Shown: positions 26,280 to 35,145 of the stretch, piece after piece
Layout of the letters: every line of letters starts with the position of its first letter
How positions within the stretch are numbered: the first letter of the stretch is position 1
DNA from: Chitinophagaceae bacterium
Lineage (GTDB): Bacteria; Bacteroidota; Bacteroidia; Chitinophagales; Chitinophagaceae
DNA: 64,000 nucleotides
Reading direction: 5' to 3'
Assembly: GCA_019638615.1 (NCBI GenBank)
Contig: JAHBTL010000005.1
Span: 203,515 to 267,514 of the forward strand
Translations under genes and position numbers: made by a program
Notes under the pieces: model-generated
Databases searched by the model: none
Told to the model about the DNA's origin: nothing
The model's input: the letters and a program-made list of their open reading frames with translations, nothing else

Positions 26280-27422
26280 TTAACCTTGTAATACCTCACG
26301 GGCTATTACAATTTTTTGTATTTCGCTTGTACCTTCTCCTATCGTACACAGTTTGCTGTCTCTGTAAAACTTTTCCACCGGGAAATCTTTAGTATAACCA
26401 TAGCCACCAAAAATTTGTACAGCGTCATTCGATACTTTAACAGCTACCTCACTTGCATAATATTTTGCCATAGCGGCTTCCTTTGTCATGGGCAGGCCTT
26501 TGTTTTTCTTATCGGCAGCCTGCATAATCAATAGCTCCGCGGCCATGATTTCTGTTGCCATATCGGCCAACTTAAACGAAATACCCTGGAAATTAGCGAT
26601 CGGCTGGTCGAATTGGTACCTTTCTTTGGAATATTGTAAAGCCGCTTCATAGGCGCCAGAGGCAATGCCAAGAGCCAGTGCTGCAATAGATATTCTGCCG
26701 CCATCCAGCACTTTAAGGGATTGTTTAAATCCTTCGCCCACGTTTCCGAGGCGGCTGCTGTCCGGTATCCTGCAGTTATCAAATATCATTTCCGCTGTTT
26801 CGCTGGCCCTCATTCCCAACTTGTTTTCTTTTTTGCCACCGGCAAAGCCAGGCGTTCCTCTTTCTACAACAAAAGCCGTAGCGTTGTTTTTGGCGCGGGG
26901 CTCGCCGGTACGTGCAATTACCACTGCTACATCACCCGACTTTCCATGCGTGATCCAGCATTTGGTGCCATTCAGTATCCAGTCATTGCCATCCTTTACA
27001 GCCGTGGTTTTCATATTGCCCGCGTCGCTTCCCGTACCCGGCTCAGTCAGTCCCCAGGCGCCTATCCATTCGGCCGATGCAAGTTTGGGCAGGTACCGTT
27101 GTTTCTGGTCTTCATTTCCGAACGTGAGTATATGTCCCGTGCATAAAGAATTATGCGCAGCCAGGCTTAATCCAACCGAGCCGCATACTTTTGAAACCTC
27201 TTTAATGATAGCAACATATTCCAGGTAGCCCAAACCTGCTCCGCCGTATTGTTCCGGTACCAATACTCCCATCAGACCCAAAGCCCCCATCTGCTTCAGT
27301 GTATTGACTGGAAACTCCTGGGTTTCATCCCATTGCATCACATAGGGTTTTATATGCTGCACCGCAAAATCCCTGGCAGTCTGTGCAATCTGTTGTGTAA
27401 GTTCATCCGGTTTAAAATCCAT
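26280..27422 (-). CDS. Acyl-CoA dehydrogenase
   Basis: A 380-residue FAD enzyme of fatty acid or branched-chain acyl-CoA beta-oxidation. The FAD/substrate region shows GAWGLTEPGTGSDAG near residue 125 and WILNGTKCWITHG near 150. The catalytic base is the Glu of CTIGEGTSEIQ near 365. This is a standard bacterial short- or medium-chain acyl-CoA dehydrogenase by length and motifs; chain-length preference is not evident. It stands alone between a small plus-strand gene and a ComEA-like gene. Confidence 0.92.
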   Translation of the reverse strand: MDFKPDELTQQIAQTARDFAVQHIKPYVMQWDETQEFPVNTLKQMGALGLMGVLVPEQYGGAGLGYLEYVAIIKEVSKVCGSVGLSLAAHNSLCTGHILTFGNEDQKQRYLPKLASAEWIGAWGLTEPGTGSDAGNMKTTAVKDGNDWILNGTKCWITHGKSGDVAVVIARTGEPRAKNNATAFVVERGTPGFAGGKKENKLGMRASETAEMIFDNCRIPDSSRLGNVGEGFKQSLKVLDGGRISIAALALGIASGAYEAALQYSKERYQFDQPIANFQGISFKLADMATEIMAAELLIMQAADKKNKGLPMTKEAAMAKYYASEVAVKVSNDAVQIFGGYGYTKDFPVEKFYRDSKLCTIGEGTSEIQKIVIAREVLQG

Positions 27423-27476
27423 ATACAGTTCTTAATTTTTTACAAAGAAAGGTAATTTAACTTGAGCTAACAATTG

Positions 27477-28409
27477 TTAGTGTGTGGTTAGGTAAGGCGC
27501 TATTTTTTGAAAGACTCCTTCTGTAACAAGATGAATCTCTTTTAGTTGGTCAATAGAATCAATGTTACCATGCTGCATGCGATACTGGATAACGGCATTA
27601 CCCAACTGATATTTTATATATGGATGCGCTTTTAATATATCAAGCGAAGCCGTGTTAATATTTAACTTATGTACATTGGAGCCGGAGCAGGTAAGATGGT
27701 TTCTGATCTTCTGATATACCGTATCATGAATGCCATATACTTCGGCGATCTGCTCAACGGAGTAAAATCCACCCAGTTTATCCCGGAAATGAACAATGCG
27801 CCCAGCCAGCTTACTGCCAATTCCCGGCAGTTTGATAAACGCCGTTGTATCTGCGGAGTTGATATCAACCGGTTCTTTCGCGTTGTCGGTTACCGGTTTG
27901 TAGACCGATATAGGCATTGTCTTTTCGTTGTATTTGCCTGGCTTTCCTATTCTTGCATAAGGCAATAACCGGTTGTAATCTTCTTTTTTTAAACCGAATA
28001 TTTTACCCATATCTTCCGGTTTATAAAACTGTCCTCCCTTTGAAATATAGTTTTCAATTGTCTGGATGGTGCGATCGCTTATTCCAAGCTGTTGCCAGCC
28101 GGCCGGGGATAAAGTATTGGGATCAAAATAAAACAGGGAAGGTGACGGGCTGGCTTTACCGGGTGTTATAAACGACTGAACCGTGTCTGTGCCATGAGTA
28201 TCAGCATGCTCATCATTATCCCTTAGCCGGGCTTTATAGGCAGCCACTTCCTGCCTGAAAACAACTGCTTCTTTTTCATTAACGACATTATTTTTACCGG
28301 GGAACAACGAGGGAAATATCCATACACAGGATATAATAAAGAGCAATACAATAATGCCTGTGCGTTCTTTTTTTGAGAAGTTAAAATACTCCCTGGTGCG
28401 GTTAGCCAT
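27477..28409 (-). CDS. Helix-hairpin-helix protein with N-terminal membrane anchor (ComEA-like)
   Basis: The protein has 310 residues. One membrane helix lies near residues 17-36 after a basic N-terminus (NRTREYFNFSKKERTG). Three HhH units follow. The middle one, starting VDINSADTTAFIKLPGIGSKLAGRI, is the canonical ComEA-type DNA-binding hairpin. The flanking ones (from about 100, and from NINTASLDILKAHPYI) are more divergent. It may bind DNA at the outer face of the inner membrane, as in DNA uptake, but no other competence gene is near. Confidence 0.78.
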   Translation of the reverse strand: MANRTREYFNFSKKERTGIIVLLFIISCVWIFPSLFPGKNNVVNEKEAVVFRQEVAAYKARLRDNDEHADTHGTDTVQSFITPGKASPSPSLFYFDPNTLSPAGWQQLGISDRTIQTIENYISKGGQFYKPEDMGKIFGLKKEDYNRLLPYARIGKPGKYNEKTMPISVYKPVTDNAKEPVDINSADTTAFIKLPGIGSKLAGRIVHFRDKLGGFYSVEQIAEVYGIHDTVYQKIRNHLTCSGSNVHKLNINTASLDILKAHPYIKYQLGNAVIQYRMQHGNIDSIDQLKEIHLVTEGVFQKIAPYLTTH

Positions 28410-28503
28410 GATGTTGCGTTTATATTTCTATACGTAAGTTAGTTTATTATATGAACATCTCAGGCAAAGTAATGTATGTTTTGGGGTTAGAAGAATACGT
28501 TAC

Positions 28504-28881
28504 TTATAATATAAAACGTATAGCGGAGAGCTCTTTTCCCACTTGCTGAATGCCGTTCAGAATTCTTTTGGTTTGTGCAGGGGAGGATTTTTTAATCCCT
28601 TTCACATATTGTGCAAGCAAACTCTGGTTCATACCCAGCCTTTCCGAAAGAGCTTTTACGTTGATTACTTTATAAAAATCAATAAACTGCTGCAGATCCA
28701 ATTTTATTTTGAGATCCTCTTCTGTCACAAGTATATCTTTATCTTCAAAATACAGGGTAAGCGCTTCAATCATATTCGATTTTAGTTCTTCAAGCGAAGT
28801 ACCAATGGTATATACAGGAAATTTTTCCGAATAAGCTGAAAATCCTGTTTTGGTTTTTTCAATGATCATTTCAACTTTCAT
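28504..28881 (-). CDS. HicB-like antitoxin/regulator without a HicA partner
   Basis: The protein has 125 residues from ATG 28881; an alternative ATG lies at 28890. The N-terminal half has the HicB partial-RNase-H pattern: VEMIIEKTKTGFSAYSE followed by GTSLEELKSNMIEAL. The C-terminal half contains an XRE-like helix-turn-helix (ALSERLGMNQSLLAQYVKG, about 81-99). This is the layout of HicB antitoxins that bind DNA. Searching both flanks shows no short HicA-like frame, so it is an orphan. The gene starts just after the hydrolase stop (28895), suggesting co-transcription. Confidence 0.7.
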   Translation of the reverse strand: MKVEMIIEKTKTGFSAYSEKFPVYTIGTSLEELKSNMIEALTLYFEDKDILVTEEDLKIKLDLQQFIDFYKVINVKALSERLGMNQSLLAQYVKGIKKSSPAQTKRILNGIQQVGKELSAIRFIL

Positions 28882-28894
28882 ATCACACATTATT

Positions 28895-29683
28895 TTAACC
28901 GAATGCGGGTATTTGTATCGTTAACTGGTCATACGCCAGCTCTATCCCGTCCGGCAAGGTTTTACTTACCTCTTCGTGCTTACCCAACTGGTGACTGATA
29001 TGAGTAAAATAGGCCCGGGGTATATTGAGCTCTTGAACGAGGGCTGTCGCCTCGCTGAGCGAAAAATGAGAAATATGTTTTTCTTTGCGCAAAGCATTTA
29101 CCACCAGTATATCGCTGCCTTTTATTTTTTCTTTGCTGGGTTCATCTATCCGGTTGGCATCTGTTACATAGGTGAATTTTCCAAAACGAAAGCCCAGCAC
29201 GGGCATATGTAGGTGCCATACCTGTATAGGAGTAATCGTAATGTCGCCTATTGTGAATGGCTCGGTTGAAATGATATTCTGACGGATGTTAGGGGCGCCC
29301 GGGTATTTTTGTTCGGCAAACGCGTAAGGGAATTCCCTGATAATGACTTCCAGCGTCATTTCAGTACCATATATCTCCATTGCCTTTCCCGAAAAATAAT
29401 TAAAGCCCCTTACATCGTCCAGCCCTGCTACGTGATCCTTGTGCGCATGCGTATAAATGATCGCGTCCAGTCGTTTTACACCGGCCCTCAGCATTTGATA
29501 ACGGAAATCGGGTCCTGAATCTACAGCAATAGTGGTTTGCGCTGTTTGTACCAGTATGCTGGAACGTAATCGGTTGTCTTTTTTGTTGGCAGAGGTACAA
29601 ACCGCACAATCGCACCCGATCATGGGAACACCGCTGCTTGTACCGGTTCCTAAAAATGTAATTGTAACGGGGGGATAGCTCAC
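28895..29683 (-). CDS. PhnP-like metallo-beta-lactamase fold hydrolase
   Basis: The protein has 262 residues. The dinuclear metal motif is THAHKDH (H79, H81, D83, H84). A C-x-C-x-x-C cluster at C24, C26 and C29 matches the structural zinc site of PhnP-type cyclic phosphodiesterases. Later metal ligands appear in VWHLHMP and in the THISHQLGKHEEV segment near the C-terminus. The likely activity is on phosphodiesters, but no phn genes are present. The start codon appears to be GTG at 29683; no in-frame ATG precedes the fold. Confidence 0.8.
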   Translation of the reverse strand: MSYPPVTITFLGTGTSSGVPMIGCDCAVCTSANKKDNRLRSSILVQTAQTTIAVDSGPDFRYQMLRAGVKRLDAIIYTHAHKDHVAGLDDVRGFNYFSGKAMEIYGTEMTLEVIIREFPYAFAEQKYPGAPNIRQNIISTEPFTIGDITITPIQVWHLHMPVLGFRFGKFTYVTDANRIDEPSKEKIKGSDILVVNALRKEKHISHFSLSEATALVQELNIPRAYFTHISHQLGKHEEVSKTLPDGIELAYDQLTIQIPAFG

Positions 29684-29758
29684 GCATCAAAGCTAAAAGA
29701 AAATGGAGAACAGCAGGAATGAAAATTTATAATAGCATGGCTGCTCCGGCTTTATTTT

Positions 29759-30028
29759 TTATTCGTTTGCCGGCTTTGCCATAATTTCTTCAAACAGCTT
29801 CTGCGATTCGTGCGTGAGTGAATCGAAGCTGATGTTGAGCTGGGGCATAAGATCTGCTATTGTATTGATACGTCCCTCGAGGTTAAGGAACTTGTTGAGC
29901 ACTACCACTTTTTTTTGCTGCAGGATACAATAACCGCTCTGGAAAGTGCCTCTTTCGTAACGTACCACATACCCGGCTTCTTCTAAAATCAATTCTATCC
30001 TGTTTAACGTAGATTGGTTATACTTCAT
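29759..30028 (-). CDS. Conserved 89-residue hypothetical protein
   Basis: The product starts MKYNQSTLNRIELILEEAGY at ATG 30028. That start is preferred over an upstream ATG because a TAACTTTG promoter box ends only six bases before it. It has a mixed alpha/beta pattern: RYERGTFQSGYCIL then KVVVLNKFLNLEGRI. I recall similar short proteins across Bacteroidota, without a known function. No membrane segment or cysteine motif is visible. Confidence 0.65.
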   Translation of the reverse strand: MKYNQSTLNRIELILEEAGYVVRYERGTFQSGYCILQQKKVVVLNKFLNLEGRINTIADLMPQLNISFDSLTHESQKLFEEIMAKPANE

Positions 30029-30034
30029 CGCAGA

Positions 30035-30042
30035 CAAAGTTA
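30035..30042 (-). promoter_or_regulatory. -7 box adjacent to the start codon at 30028
   Basis: On the minus strand TAACTTTG fits TAnnTTTG. Six bases separate it from the ATG, so the transcript would be leaderless or nearly so. Confidence 0.45.
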
Positions 30043-30132
30043 CTATAAGCATACTTGCTATGGAGCGAACGGTTATCCACATTTGTGGATAGTAAGATGT
30101 TGCAGGAATGTTAAGAAAGAAATATCCGATGG

Positions 30133-31086
30133 CTACTTGCTGATGATTTTAATTTCGACACGCCGGTTGGCAAGTTGTTCTGCTTCATTTAATTCTTCTG
30201 TAAATAATTTCCTGCTTGAGCCAAAGCCTTTGTATCGCATTCTGTCGGCTCCAATGCCATGTCCTTTTAAATAGTCATATACAAATTTTGCTCTTTGTAT
30301 GGAAAGGTCGCGCGTGCCTGTATCTACGTCTACCGCATCAAGATTGTTTACTTCACAGCAAATATGACCCTGTATTTCTATTTGTAAAGAGGGAACATAG
30401 CGCATTACCAGCAGCAGTTCTTCCAGTATTTTAAATGAAGATGCTATGGGAAAATGCCGACCCCCGATAAAATTGAGATTCTTAAGCACAATGCTGTCGC
30501 CCGTTTTCGTTTCAGTGTCTTTTACAAAATCGTGTATAGTATTAAATTCTTTAGGCCTGGGCTTTTCCTTTTGCGGAGGTGTTGGAGGGGCTGTGGCTGT
30601 TTGCTGAACAGGAGGAGCAGCAGAGGAGGCGGTAGGCGCCGGCCTTACTTTGGGAATACTGCTGATTACGATCTCAACACGTCGGTTCAGCCACCTGTTT
30701 TCCTCGGTGCTGTTGTCGAATAATGGTTTCCGTTTTCCCCAGCCTATTTGCTGTGTTATTAATTTATCCGTTGCGCCTTTAACGTATAGATAATCCCTGA
30801 TGGCAAATACCCTCATCACCGAAAGGGTATCATTATACCCATTGTTGCCAATGCTGTCGCAATGCCCGGTGAGATGAATGTTCTTAATAAAACCCTTCTG
30901 CATCACGCCAGAAAAAAAGCTGTCTATCGATTGTTTTCCTTTATCGGTAAGTATGAATTTGTCAAAATCAAATTGTACGTAAAGCGTATCAAGAATTTGC
31001 CCTTTTGCAACAGCGCTGTAAAAGAAATACAGGATGAGCAAAAATCCGGGTTTCAGGTAAAACTTTCTTTGTAAAGTTGTAATCAT
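30133..31086 (-). CDS. Secreted protein with two OmpA-like domains
   Basis: The protein has 317 residues with an N-terminal signal peptide ending near AKG at residue 29. There is no beta-barrel. Instead, two OmpA peptidoglycan-binding-like domains are joined by a Pro/Ala/Thr linker at about 150-180. Domain one (about 33-145) has GHCDSIGNNGYNDTLS and ends NRRVEIVI. Domain two (about 190-317) has GHICCEVNN in place of the GHTD motif, and ends NRRVEIKI. The peptidoglycan-binding aspartate is kept in domain one but replaced in domain two. It is probably periplasmic, tethering or sensing cell wall. Confidence 0.78.
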   Translation of the reverse strand: MITTLQRKFYLKPGFLLILYFFYSAVAKGQILDTLYVQFDFDKFILTDKGKQSIDSFFSGVMQKGFIKNIHLTGHCDSIGNNGYNDTLSVMRVFAIRDYLYVKGATDKLITQQIGWGKRKPLFDNSTEENRWLNRRVEIVISSIPKVRPAPTASSAAPPVQQTATAPPTPPQKEKPRPKEFNTIHDFVKDTETKTGDSIVLKNLNFIGGRHFPIASSFKILEELLLVMRYVPSLQIEIQGHICCEVNNLDAVDVDTGTRDLSIQRAKFVYDYLKGHGIGADRMRYKGFGSSRKLFTEELNEAEQLANRRVEIKIISK

Positions 31087-31160
31087 ATCCGGGACAAAAT
31101 ATTAATTACAAGCCATTAAAAAAAATGACATCTCTTCAGGCATTGGCGGCATCTCCTCCT

Positions 31161-32717
31161 TTATTTATTCGTCATCCTTACCACCGGGATAATCATTTCC
31201 TCGATACTAATGCCGCCGTGCTGAAAAGTATTTTTATAATAGTTGGAATAATAGCCATAATTATTAGGATAGCAGAGGTAGCTGTCCTCTCTTGCAAAAA
31301 TAAAAGAAGAGTTTACATTGGGTACAGGCAGTCCCACTTCTTTGGGATCGCGGTAGGCAAGCACTTCTTTGGGTTCATAGTTAAGATTGCGTCCATGCTT
31401 ATATCGCAGGTTGGTAGTAGTTTGCTTGTCGCCTACCACTTTGCAGGGCGTTTTAACCCTTACGCTGCCATGGTCGGTAGCTACGATCAGTGTAATGGGT
31501 TTGTCGGCGATTTTTTTCAATGCCTGGTGTAAAGGGGAATGCTCAAACCAACTGGTGGTAAGGCTTCGGTAGCTCGACTCATCGCTGGCCAGTTCTTTCA
31601 GTACTTCCATTTCTGTACGGGCATGGCTCAGCATGTCAACGAAATTGTACACTATCACATTTAAGTCGTTCTGCAGCAGGTTGTGAATATTGTCAACCAG
31701 TTTCTGCCCGTCCTGGTGATTGACCACTTTTGTATAGGAGTACCTGGCGTCTCCCTTGCCCAGGCGCTTTAGCTGTGCTTTCAAAAACTCCTCTTCGTGC
31801 AGGTTCTTACCTCCTTCTTCATCATCGTTTTTCCATTGGGCAGGAAAATTTTTTTCAATGTCAAGCGGCATCATACCGGCGAAAATGGCGTTGCGGCTGT
31901 ATTGGGTAGCGGTGGGCAGTATTGAATAAAATGTTTCTTCTTCATGTATCCTGAAGCTTTCTGAAAAAATCGGCTGAATACTCTTCCACTGATCGTAACG
32001 CAGGTTGTCTATCAGCGCTACAAAAAGCGGTTTTCCTTTTTCCAGATGGGGCAATACTTTATAGCGGAGCAGGGTATGGCTCATAATAGGGGCATCCGTA
32101 CTTTTGGGATTTACCCACGACGCATAATTTTTGCTGATGAATTTAAAAAACTCTGTATTGGCCTCATTTTTCTGAGTTTGAAATACTTCCCGCATTTCAG
32201 GACTGTCGCTTTTCTCCATCTCCAGTTCCCAATACACCAGCTTTTTATACAGGTCCATCCATTCGTTGTAATTGGGGTTGCTGTTCAATGCCATAAACAG
32301 GTTGCGGAACTCCTGCTGGTAGGCACTGGTGGTTTTTTCGGCTACCAGCCTGCGGTTGTCTATTATTTTTTTTAAGCTCAGCAGTACCTGGTTAGGGTTA
32401 ACGGGCTTTATCAGGTAATCGCTTATCTGCGACCCGATGGCATCGTCCATCAGGTTTTCTGTTTCGTTTTTGGTGATCAGCACTACCGGTAGTTGCTGGT
32501 TGATCTCCTTGATCTTTGCCAGTGTTTCCAGTCCGGTAATACCCGGCATTGTTTCATCCAGCAGTACTACATCAATGATATTTTCCTTTACAAAATCCAG
32601 CGCGTCATACCCATTGGTAAGCGTGTGCACTTCATATCCTTTGTTTTCAAGAAAAAGCTTTTGCGACTGCAGGCTTTCCATTTCATCATCCACCCAAAGT
32701 ATTTTTGCCAGAGACAT
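31161..32717 (-). CDS. porX: PorX-type response regulator with PglZ (alkaline-phosphatase-like) domain
   Basis: The protein has 518 residues. Residues 1-120 form a receiver domain: acidic pocket VDDE near 9-12, phosphoacceptor D54 in VVLLDETMPG, and the conserved K near 103 in LIKPVN. The remainder is a PglZ-like domain of the alkaline phosphatase superfamily, with FVALIDNLRYDQW near 228, PTATQYSRNAIFAG near 265, and ATDHGSVR near 422. This is the architecture of PorX, which controls type IX secretion in Bacteroidota and has phosphodiesterase activity on linear oligonucleotide substrates in studied species. PorY kinase is not adjacent, as is usual. A TACATTTG box lies upstream. Confidence 0.9.
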   Translation of the reverse strand: MSLAKILWVDDEMESLQSQKLFLENKGYEVHTLTNGYDALDFVKENIIDVVLLDETMPGITGLETLAKIKEINQQLPVVLITKNETENLMDDAIGSQISDYLIKPVNPNQVLLSLKKIIDNRRLVAEKTTSAYQQEFRNLFMALNSNPNYNEWMDLYKKLVYWELEMEKSDSPEMREVFQTQKNEANTEFFKFISKNYASWVNPKSTDAPIMSHTLLRYKVLPHLEKGKPLFVALIDNLRYDQWKSIQPIFSESFRIHEEETFYSILPTATQYSRNAIFAGMMPLDIEKNFPAQWKNDDEEGGKNLHEEEFLKAQLKRLGKGDARYSYTKVVNHQDGQKLVDNIHNLLQNDLNVIVYNFVDMLSHARTEMEVLKELASDESSYRSLTTSWFEHSPLHQALKKIADKPITLIVATDHGSVRVKTPCKVVGDKQTTTNLRYKHGRNLNYEPKEVLAYRDPKEVGLPVPNVNSSFIFAREDSYLCYPNNYGYYSNYYKNTFQHGGISIEEMIIPVVRMTNK

Positions 32718-32744
32718 TGATTTTTATTTTTATGTTTAACAGGT

Positions 32745-32752
32745 CAAATGTA
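32745..32752 (-). promoter_or_regulatory. -7 box candidate for porX
   Basis: On the minus strand TACATTTG fits TAnnTTTG and lies 27 bases before the porX ATG. It is divergent from the box at 32773. Confidence 0.5.
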
Positions 32753-32772
32753 GGTATTCATTTCCCGCTTTT

Positions 32773-32780
32773 TACCTTTG
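32773..32780 (+). promoter_or_regulatory. -7 box candidate for the HD/lpx operon
   Basis: TACCTTTG fits TAnnTTTG and lies 32 bases before the ATG at 32813. It would drive the HD-lpxD-lpxC/fabZ-lpxA run. Confidence 0.48.
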
Positions 32781-32812
32781 CACCTGTTCCGTTATTTTTT
32801 TAACATTTTTGC

Positions 32813-34027
32813 ATGTCTTTCAGAAAAATCATCAACGATCCGGTATATGGGTTCATTACCATAGACAACCCGTTGATCTCAGAGATCATTTCGCATCCGT
32901 GGTACCAGCGTTTGCGGCGTATCAAACAAATGGCGCTGGCGCATCTGGTATACCCGGGGGCCGTACATACCAGGCTGCATCACTCGTTAGGAGCCTACCA
33001 TTTAATGGGAAATGCCCTGAATGAATTAAAAAGCAAAGGTGTTGATATAAGCAATGAGGAAGAGACGGGCGCTAAGATCGCTATCCTTTTGCACGATATC
33101 GGGCATGGCCCTTTTTCGCACGCCCTGGAAAACGTGCTGATGGAAAATGTGCGCCATGAAGAGTTGTCGCTGCTTTTAATGGAAGAACTGAACCGGCAGT
33201 TCAACGGTCAGTTGCAAACAGCCATTGATATTTTTACGAACAGGTATTCCAAGCCATTCCTGCACCAGTTGATCAGCGGCCAGTTAGACGTTGACCGGAT
33301 GGACTATCTTACCCGCGACAGCTTTTTTACCGGCGTAAATGAGGGGGTAATCGGATATGACCGCATCATAAAAATGCTTGCCGTACACAACGGTGCGTTG
33401 ATGGTGGAAGAAAAAGCCATTTACTCCATAGAGAAATTCCTGGTGGCCCGCAGGCTGATGTACTGGCAGGTATATTTGCATAAAACAGTGTTAGGCGCTG
33501 AAATGCTGCTGGTAAAAATACTGGAACGAGCCCGCGAAGCAGGGCTTGAAAACCCCGACAGCATACAGGAGGGTACTCTGAAAATGTTCCTGCTGAACCG
33601 GTACGAAGGACGGATCGCGGATCACCTCGATGCTTTTTGCCGCCTGGATGATACAGACGTCATAGCAGCCATAAAAAGCTGGTGCTATCACCCCGATAAA
33701 GTGTTGTCTCTTTTATGCGAAGCTGTCATGAACCGCCACTTATTAAAAGTGCGTTTGCAAAATACGCCCATCGAAGGGCAGGATTTAGACAGGGCACGGA
33801 AAGAAATGATGAAGACTTTCGACATAGATGAAAAAGCCGCCGCTTACCTGGCTTTTACCGGTATCGCGGAAAACCGTACTTATAATCCTTTCAACGAAAA
33901 AATCAACATTCTTTTTAAGGATGGAACGGTAAAAGATATATCGCAGGTTGATAATGCGCTCATACAACATAACCTGTCGAGCCCTGTAAAAAAATTTTAC
34001 ATTTGTTATTTTAAACAACCTTTATGA
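32813..34027 (+). CDS. HD domain phosphohydrolase (dNTPase/SAMHD1-like)
   Basis: The protein has 404 residues. The metal site is complete: H56/H57 in TRLHHSLG, H94-D95 in LHDIGHGPFSH, and a later D in GQLDVDRMDYLTRDS near 161-166. The start MSFRKIINDPVYGFI is the family's typical N-terminus. Homologues include dNTP triphosphohydrolases, but some act on other nucleotides, so the substrate is open. The stop overlaps the lpxD start by four bases (ATGA). Co-expression with lipid A genes is recurrent in Bacteroidota. Confidence 0.85.
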   Translation: MSFRKIINDPVYGFITIDNPLISEIISHPWYQRLRRIKQMALAHLVYPGAVHTRLHHSLGAYHLMGNALNELKSKGVDISNEEETGAKIAILLHDIGHGPFSHALENVLMENVRHEELSLLLMEELNRQFNGQLQTAIDIFTNRYSKPFLHQLISGQLDVDRMDYLTRDSFFTGVNEGVIGYDRIIKMLAVHNGALMVEEKAIYSIEKFLVARRLMYWQVYLHKTVLGAEMLLVKILERAREAGLENPDSIQEGTLKMFLLNRYEGRIADHLDAFCRLDDTDVIAAIKSWCYHPDKVLSLLCEAVMNRHLLKVRLQNTPIEGQDLDRARKEMMKTFDIDEKAAAYLAFTGIAENRTYNPFNEKINILFKDGTVKDISQVDNALIQHNLSSPVKKFYICYFKQPL

Positions 34028-35070
34028 CGTTTACAGCAGCCCAGATAGCCATGCTCATCAACGCTAAAATTGAAGGGAATCCTGAAGCATCGGTGGGTTC
34101 ATTCAGCAAAATTGAAGAAGCGAAGGAAGGGCAGCTTGCTTTTTTGGCAAACCCCAAATATGAGGAATACCTGTATACCACAGGAGCATCCATCATTATT
34201 GTAAACGATTCACTCGAGCTGAAAGGAAAGGTACAGGGCACGCTTCTCAGGGTGCCTGATGCGTATACGGCTTTTGCCGGCTTACTTGCCAAATACCAGC
34301 AAATGGTTTCCCGGCAACTGACCGGTATCCAGCAGCCTTCTTACATTAGCGCCTCCGCCAAGCTGGGTGAGCAGGTGTTCGTGGGGGCATTTGCTTATAT
34401 AGGCGAAAACGTGGTAATTGGCAATGGGGTAAAAATATATCCGAATGTGTTTATCGGCAATGATGTTGTTATAGAGGATAATACTATAATACACCCCTCG
34501 GTAAGCATTTATTATGGTTGCAGGGTAGGTAAAAATGTTACCATACATGCGGGCTCCGTAATAGGGGGCGATGGCTTTGGGTTTGCGCCACAGGCGGATG
34601 GCAGCTTTACAAAAGTGCCGCAAATCGGCAATGTTGTTATAGAAGACAATGTGGAAGTAGGCTCCAATGCCACAATAGACCGTGCAACGATCGGATCTAC
34701 CATTATCCGGGCAGGCGCCAAGCTCGATAATCTTATCCAGATAGCGCATAATGTTGAAGTGGGTAATAATACGGTAATAGCGGCCCAGGCAGGCGTAAGC
34801 GGCAGCACCAAGGTAGGTAAAAATGTAATGATAGGCGGACAGGCGGGTATTGTAGGTCATATTTCAATAGCCGACGGCGCCAAAATAAACGCCCAGAGCG
34901 GGGTAAGTAAATCCATTAAACAGCCCGGTGGTGCTGTAACCGGCTCTCCGGCCTACGACTATACCAGTGCCTTGCGTAGCCAGGCCCTCTCCCGGAGGTT
35001 ACCTGAACTGGAAAAAAGGATACAGGAACTGGAAGCTTTTATCAAACAACTTGTATCCGAAAAAGTTTAA
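34024..35070 (+). CDS. lpxD: UDP-3-O-acylglucosamine N-acyltransferase
   Basis: The third step of lipid A synthesis, transferring a hydroxyacyl chain to the glucosamine N (348 residues, normal length). The N-terminal uridine-binding domain covers about 1-100, including LAFLANPKYEEYL. A left-handed beta-helix of hexapeptide repeats fills about 105-300, with the catalytic His likely in QIAHNVEVG near 240 and the conserved GGDGFGFA near 180. A helical C-terminal tail trimerises. It overlaps the HD gene and is followed by lpxC/fabZ. Confidence 0.95.
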   Translation: MTFTAAQIAMLINAKIEGNPEASVGSFSKIEEAKEGQLAFLANPKYEEYLYTTGASIIIVNDSLELKGKVQGTLLRVPDAYTAFAGLLAKYQQMVSRQLTGIQQPSYISASAKLGEQVFVGAFAYIGENVVIGNGVKIYPNVFIGNDVVIEDNTIIHPSVSIYYGCRVGKNVTIHAGSVIGGDGFGFAPQADGSFTKVPQIGNVVIEDNVEVGSNATIDRATIGSTIIRAGAKLDNLIQIAHNVEVGNNTVIAAQAGVSGSTKVGKNVMIGGQAGIVGHISIADGAKINAQSGVSKSIKQPGGAVTGSPAYDYTSALRSQALSRRLPELEKRIQELEAFIKQLVSEKV

Positions 35071-35119
35071 ATACAACATGTCATTCATAGCAGACTTCTT
35101 ATACCGAAGGCATAATCCC

Positions 35120-35127
35120 TATCTTTG
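35120..35127 (+). promoter_or_regulatory. -7 box candidate for lpxC/fabZ
   Basis: TATCTTTG fits TAnnTTTG and ends 18 bases before ATG 35146. It suggests an internal promoter in the lpx run and favours that ATG over TTG 35125. Confidence 0.45.
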
Positions 35128-35145
35128 ACACCTAATCAACCAACG

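Noticed and set aside
27477-29683. Search for a HicA toxin gene beside the HicB-like gene
   Set aside because: No frame of 55-90 codons with HicA features was found on either strand on either side.
34282-34860. 192-codon minus-strand frame
   Set aside because: It is antisense to the hexapeptide region of lpxD, whose repeat structure produces long open shadows.
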